Assembly: GCA_030603265.1 (NCBI GenBank)
Contig: JAUVYD010000073.1
Location: 1 to 7,269 of the forward strand
Source: Dehalococcoidia bacterium
GTDB lineage: Bacteria > Chloroflexota > Dehalococcoidia > GIF9 > AB-539-J10
DNA: 7,269 nucleotides
Direction: 5' to 3'
Position numbers and translations under genes: made by a program. The notes under the pieces are model-generated. The model saw only the letters and a program-made list of their open reading frames with translations, did not search any database and had not been told where the DNA came from. Position 1 is the stretch's first letter. Each line of letters begins with the position of its first letter. Positions 5,443 through 7,269 of the stretch are shown piece after piece.

Positions 5443-6057
5443 CTTCGACGCCTGCCGTCCCGCCTTGCGTCCGAGGTCACGCGCCTTCCTGTTGAACCGC
5501 TCTCGATTCTTGTCCGAGGCCTCAACACCACCCGCCCGTAGCGTGTAGACCCGGCCGCATCCGGCCATCCGGCTGAGCTTCCCCAGTATGCCTGCAGGGT
5601 AACGCGTCATCCCCGCCAGCATGTTGATGGGGTAGGGCGCGCCTGAGGAGAGCAGCACCACACCCACCTTGTCCTTCCGCCTCGAAGCCCTGCCTGTGGG
5701 GCCGAACTTGCCCGGCCGGAGGGCCGGCAGCATGCGCTCCATGAAGCGCTTCATGATGGCCGTGGGCCCTAACTCGTAGATGGGCGTCGCGAAGACCAGC
5801 ACATCGCAGTCTACTACGTGCTCCAGGATGCCACGCACATCATCGCCGGAGATAGAGCAGTCCCCGAGTGGCTTGGAGGGGTCGTCTTCGGAGCACTTGC
5901 CGCAGCCCCGGCAGAACTCGACAGTGACGTCGAGCAGGTCAATGAGCCGCACATCCGCGTCCGGCGCGGACTCCTTCAGGCCGACAACGAAACTGTCCAC
6001 GAGTCCGGACACGACGCCCTCACGATGATAGGTCCCCTTGATGATGACTGCTTTCAT
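5437..6057 (-). CDS. NAD(P)H-dependent FMN reductase, iron-sulfur flavoprotein-like
   Basis: Flavodoxin-fold oxidoreductase of 206 aa, of the NADPH-dependent FMN reductase / iron-sulfur flavoprotein (Isf) type. The core is clear: MKAVIIKG strand 1, a Leu/Asp-rich strand 2 (VRLIDLLD at 36-43), then a cysteine cluster C49-x2-C52-x2-C55 with C67 further on, then DCDVLVFATPIYELGPTAIMKRFMERM (83-109). Isf proteins bind a [4Fe-4S] cluster through a compact C-x2-C-x2-C-x4-7-C motif; here the last spacing is 11, so cluster binding is plausible but unproven. The phosphate loop reads KGTYHREGVVSG rather than the common GSPRxxGNT, an unusual variant. The C-terminus (from about 184) is strongly basic. 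A perfect TATAAT promoter lies upstream on the same strand; the ribosome binding site is weak (GGGGA). It ends tail-to-tail, 8 bases from the four-helix protein gene. Confidence 0.9.
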   Translation of the reverse strand: MKAVIIKGTYHREGVVSGLVDSFVVGLKESAPDADVRLIDLLDVTVEFCRGCGKCSEDDPSKPLGDCSISGDDVRGILEHVVDCDVLVFATPIYELGPTAIMKRFMERMLPALRPGKFGPTGRASRRKDKVGVVLLSSGAPYPINMLAGMTRYPAGILGKLSRMAGCGRVYTLRAGGVEASDKNRERFNRKARDLGRKAGRQASKA

Positions 6058-6073
6058 TTCTTGTTCCCCGGTC

Positions 6074-6115
6074 TTGACAAGCCCTCATTATACATGCATG
6101 ATTTGCTTTGTAAAT
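6074..6115. promoter_or_regulatory. Overlapping divergent promoters with central palindrome
   Basis: In the AT-rich 78-base gap between the reductase and the AbrB-like gene. Minus strand: TTTACA (plus positions 6114-6109) and a perfect TATAAT (6092-6087) with a 16-base spacer, reading into the reductase. Plus strand: perfect TTGACA (6074-6079) and CATGAT (6097-6102) with a 17-base spacer, reading into the AbrB-like gene. The two promoters overlap and a perfect 8-base palindrome CATGCATG (6093-6100) sits between their elements. This is a natural place for a repressor to act on both genes; the AbrB-like protein itself is the obvious candidate, by inference. Confidence 0.6.
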
Positions 6116-6135
6116 AAGATAACTAGGATTCACAC

Positions 6136-6405
6136 ATGGTACACAAGACACGCAAGAAGTTCTACGGTTCGGTCACCGTCAGCGAACGCGGACAAGTCGT
6201 CATCCCGGCGCAGGCGCGCAAGGACTTCGGCATCGAGGCAGGAGAGAAACTCCTTGTGCTCGGGCACCTCGACAGGGGCCTCGTGTTCACGAAGTCAAAC
6301 TTCATCCTCAAGATGATGGAGGGCTCCATGGGTGCGGCCAGGAGGATGCAATCGTTCCTGAAAGGCGAGGCCGTGCTGGAAGACGAGGAAGACGACCAGG
6401 ACTAA
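6136..6405 (+). CDS. AbrB/MazE/SpoVT-family DNA-binding protein
   Basis: Small cytosolic transcription regulator, 89 aa. The swapped-hairpin AbrB domain occupies about residues 10-53: YGSVTVSERGQVVIPAQARK (10-29), DFGIEAGEKLLVLG (30-43), then LVFTKS. This matches the family pattern 'V.ERGQ(I/V)VIP...R...GI..GDKL' closely. A predicted helix follows (about 56-75), then a highly acidic tail (EDEEDDQD). AbrB proteins act as dimers or tetramers; antitoxins of the MazE type share the fold, but no toxin gene is adjacent, so I read it as a regulator. AGGA (6125-6128) lies 7 bases before the ATG. Its divergent promoter region and the methyltransferase 40 bases downstream suggest it controls itself, the reductase and the methyltransferase; this is inference. 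Confidence 0.93.
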   Translation: MVHKTRKKFYGSVTVSERGQVVIPAQARKDFGIEAGEKLLVLGHLDRGLVFTKSNFILKMMEGSMGAARRMQSFLKGEAVLEDEEDDQD

Positions 6406-6445
6406 GCCGCAACGGCGTCGGCGCACAGAAAACAGGGAGGAAGAG

Positions 6446-7105
6446 ATGGTCAGACCACGCGTACACGAGACCGACAGCGGTATCACGGGCGAGTTCACCT
6501 GTGAGGTCTACGACGAACTGCAACGAGGCTTTCGAGATCGTGGCTGGATGAGGACGAAGGACATCATCAAGGCCGGCATGACGTCGGGTCACGCACTTGA
6601 GATAGGGACAGGGCCGGGGTACCTCGGGCTCGAGTGGCTGAAGTCCACGGAGGGAACGACGCTCACAGGCCTGGATATCAGCGCGGACATGATTGCTGTG
6701 GCGGAGCGAAACGCGTGTGAGTACGGCCTCCAGGACAGGATCACGTACGTGGAGTCGCGAGCGCAGAGGATGCCATTCGAGGACGGCCATTTCGATGCCG
6801 TGTTCACGACCGGCTCGCTGCACGAGTGGACCGACCCCGGGCAGGTGATGAACGAGATGGCGCGCGTGCTCAAGCCGGGTGGACGCTACTTCATCAGCGA
6901 CATGCGGCGGGACATGAACCCATTGCTCAAGTGGTTCATGTGGCTTGGCTGCAAGCCGAGGGCCATGAGACCGGGACTGCTCATGTCCGTCAGCGCCGCG
7001 TATACGCCGGCAGAGCTGCGGGGGCTGGTCAACTCCTCCCACCTGCCAAATCCACAGGTGACGTCGAACGTGATTGGGGTGAGCTGCACGGGGTGCGCAC
7101 AGTAG
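6446..7105 (+). CDS. Class I SAM-dependent methyltransferase
   Basis: Cytosolic methyltransferase of 219 aa, Methyltransf_11/25 type, using S-adenosylmethionine; substrate unknown. Motif I is ALEIGTGPGYLG (50-61), the acidic residue after strand 2 is Asp77 in GLDIS, the adenine-binding region is around SRAQRMPFEDGHFDAVF (104-120), and the post-motif III segment is EMARVLKPGGRYFISD (137-152). These are complete, so the enzyme should be active. A basic linker and a Trp-rich stretch (about 153-180) replace a longer cap. The protein ends SCTGCAQ, a CxxC pair at 214 and 217 that is not typical of the fold. The start is firm: GGGAGG (6435-6440) lies 5 bases before the ATG. It is probably cotranscribed with the AbrB-like gene. 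No clear terminator follows. Confidence 0.93.
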   Translation: MVRPRVHETDSGITGEFTCEVYDELQRGFRDRGWMRTKDIIKAGMTSGHALEIGTGPGYLGLEWLKSTEGTTLTGLDISADMIAVAERNACEYGLQDRITYVESRAQRMPFEDGHFDAVFTTGSLHEWTDPGQVMNEMARVLKPGGRYFISDMRRDMNPLLKWFMWLGCKPRAMRPGLLMSVSAAYTPAELRGLVNSSHLPNPQVTSNVIGVSCTGCAQ

Positions 7106-7168
7106 GCACAAGGCGCTGTTCCCTATCACTAGCGTTCTCGACGTCCCTGACGTGTCAACTCATACAAG

Positions 7169-7216
7169 AATGTTACCGAAGAGGGGCCGCTCACTCATTT
7201 AGAAATGTTACCGAAG
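7169..7216 (+). repeat. 13-base direct repeat, possible insertion-sequence end
   Basis: The sequence aatgttaccgaag occurs at 7169-7181 and again at 7204-7216, 35 bases apart. Between and around the copies there is no gene. Repeated short motifs near the ends are typical of several transposon families, and the preceding TGTCAACTCATAC (from 7154) could be a terminus starting with TG. A small inverted repeat (7214-7219/7226-7231) follows. An ATG at 7255 opens a frame that runs off the edge and might be the transposase start, but has no ribosome binding site. The element itself, if any, lies outside the window. Confidence 0.4.
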
Positions 7217-7269
7217 GAGTGCCACCTCCTTTGAGTCAGTTGTAGTGATGGACCATGGATAGTCCCACA

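Noticed and set aside
6136..7105. AbrB-like protein considered as the antitoxin of a toxin-antitoxin pair
   Set aside because: The adjacent gene is a full methyltransferase, not a small PIN, MazF or similar toxin.
6308..7129. 273-codon minus-strand frame over the methyltransferase
   Set aside because: The methyltransferase on the plus strand has complete SAM-binding motifs and a strong ribosome binding site; the antisense product has no motif.
1..7269. Search for tRNA genes, CRISPR arrays and phage or defence genes
   Set aside because: No T-loop/anticodon arrangement, no regularly spaced repeats and no nuclease, integrase or capsid-like motifs were seen by eye.

Overview
The window is GC-rich bacterial chromosomal DNA with strong AGGAGG-type ribosome binding sites and a classical hairpin terminator. 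It also carries a PlsY-type acyltransferase, which points to a bacterium rather than an archaeon. The gene mix (SDR, DUF5684-type membrane protein, exported bactofilin-like protein, PlsY, flavodoxin-family proteins, an AbrB-family regulator and a methyltransferase) recalls Chloroflexota of the Dehalococcoidia type. That is an impression from gene style, not a demonstrated placement.

Layout. Positions 1-421 hold no gene I can defend. A short-chain dehydrogenase lies on the minus strand (422-1210). Divergent from it is a small multi-spanning membrane protein with three internal repeats (1438-1809), with its own promoter and a strong terminator (1823-1855). A gap of about 390 bases follows; it carries a candidate promoter and a heavily structured leader for an exported bactofilin-like protein with a membrane-embedded C-terminal half (2198-3394). 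Next come a PlsY-like glycerol-3-phosphate acyltransferase (3610-4284), a doubtful 32-residue ORF (4381-4479), and a probable two-gene operon: a flavodoxin-family protein (4532-5017) and a four-helix membrane protein (5054-5428). That operon ends tail-to-tail with a minus-strand iron-sulfur-flavoprotein-like NAD(P)H/FMN reductase (5437-6057). A 78-base AT-rich interval with overlapping divergent promoters and a palindrome separates this reductase from an AbrB-family regulator (6136-6405), which is followed 40 bases later by a SAM-dependent methyltransferase (6446-7105). The right edge (from about 7155) carries a 13-base direct repeat that may belong to the end of an insertion sequence whose body lies outside the window.

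The genes do not form one obvious pathway. Themes are flavin redox (two flavodoxin-fold proteins), envelope and membrane (PlsY, the bactofilin-like protein and two small membrane proteins), and one likely regulatory unit at 5437-7105. I see no defence system, CRISPR array, tRNA or rRNA. The most interesting elements are the structured leader of the bactofilin-like gene, its extracytoplasmic topology, and the divergent regulator/flavoprotein promoter region. No new biological system is demonstrated here.
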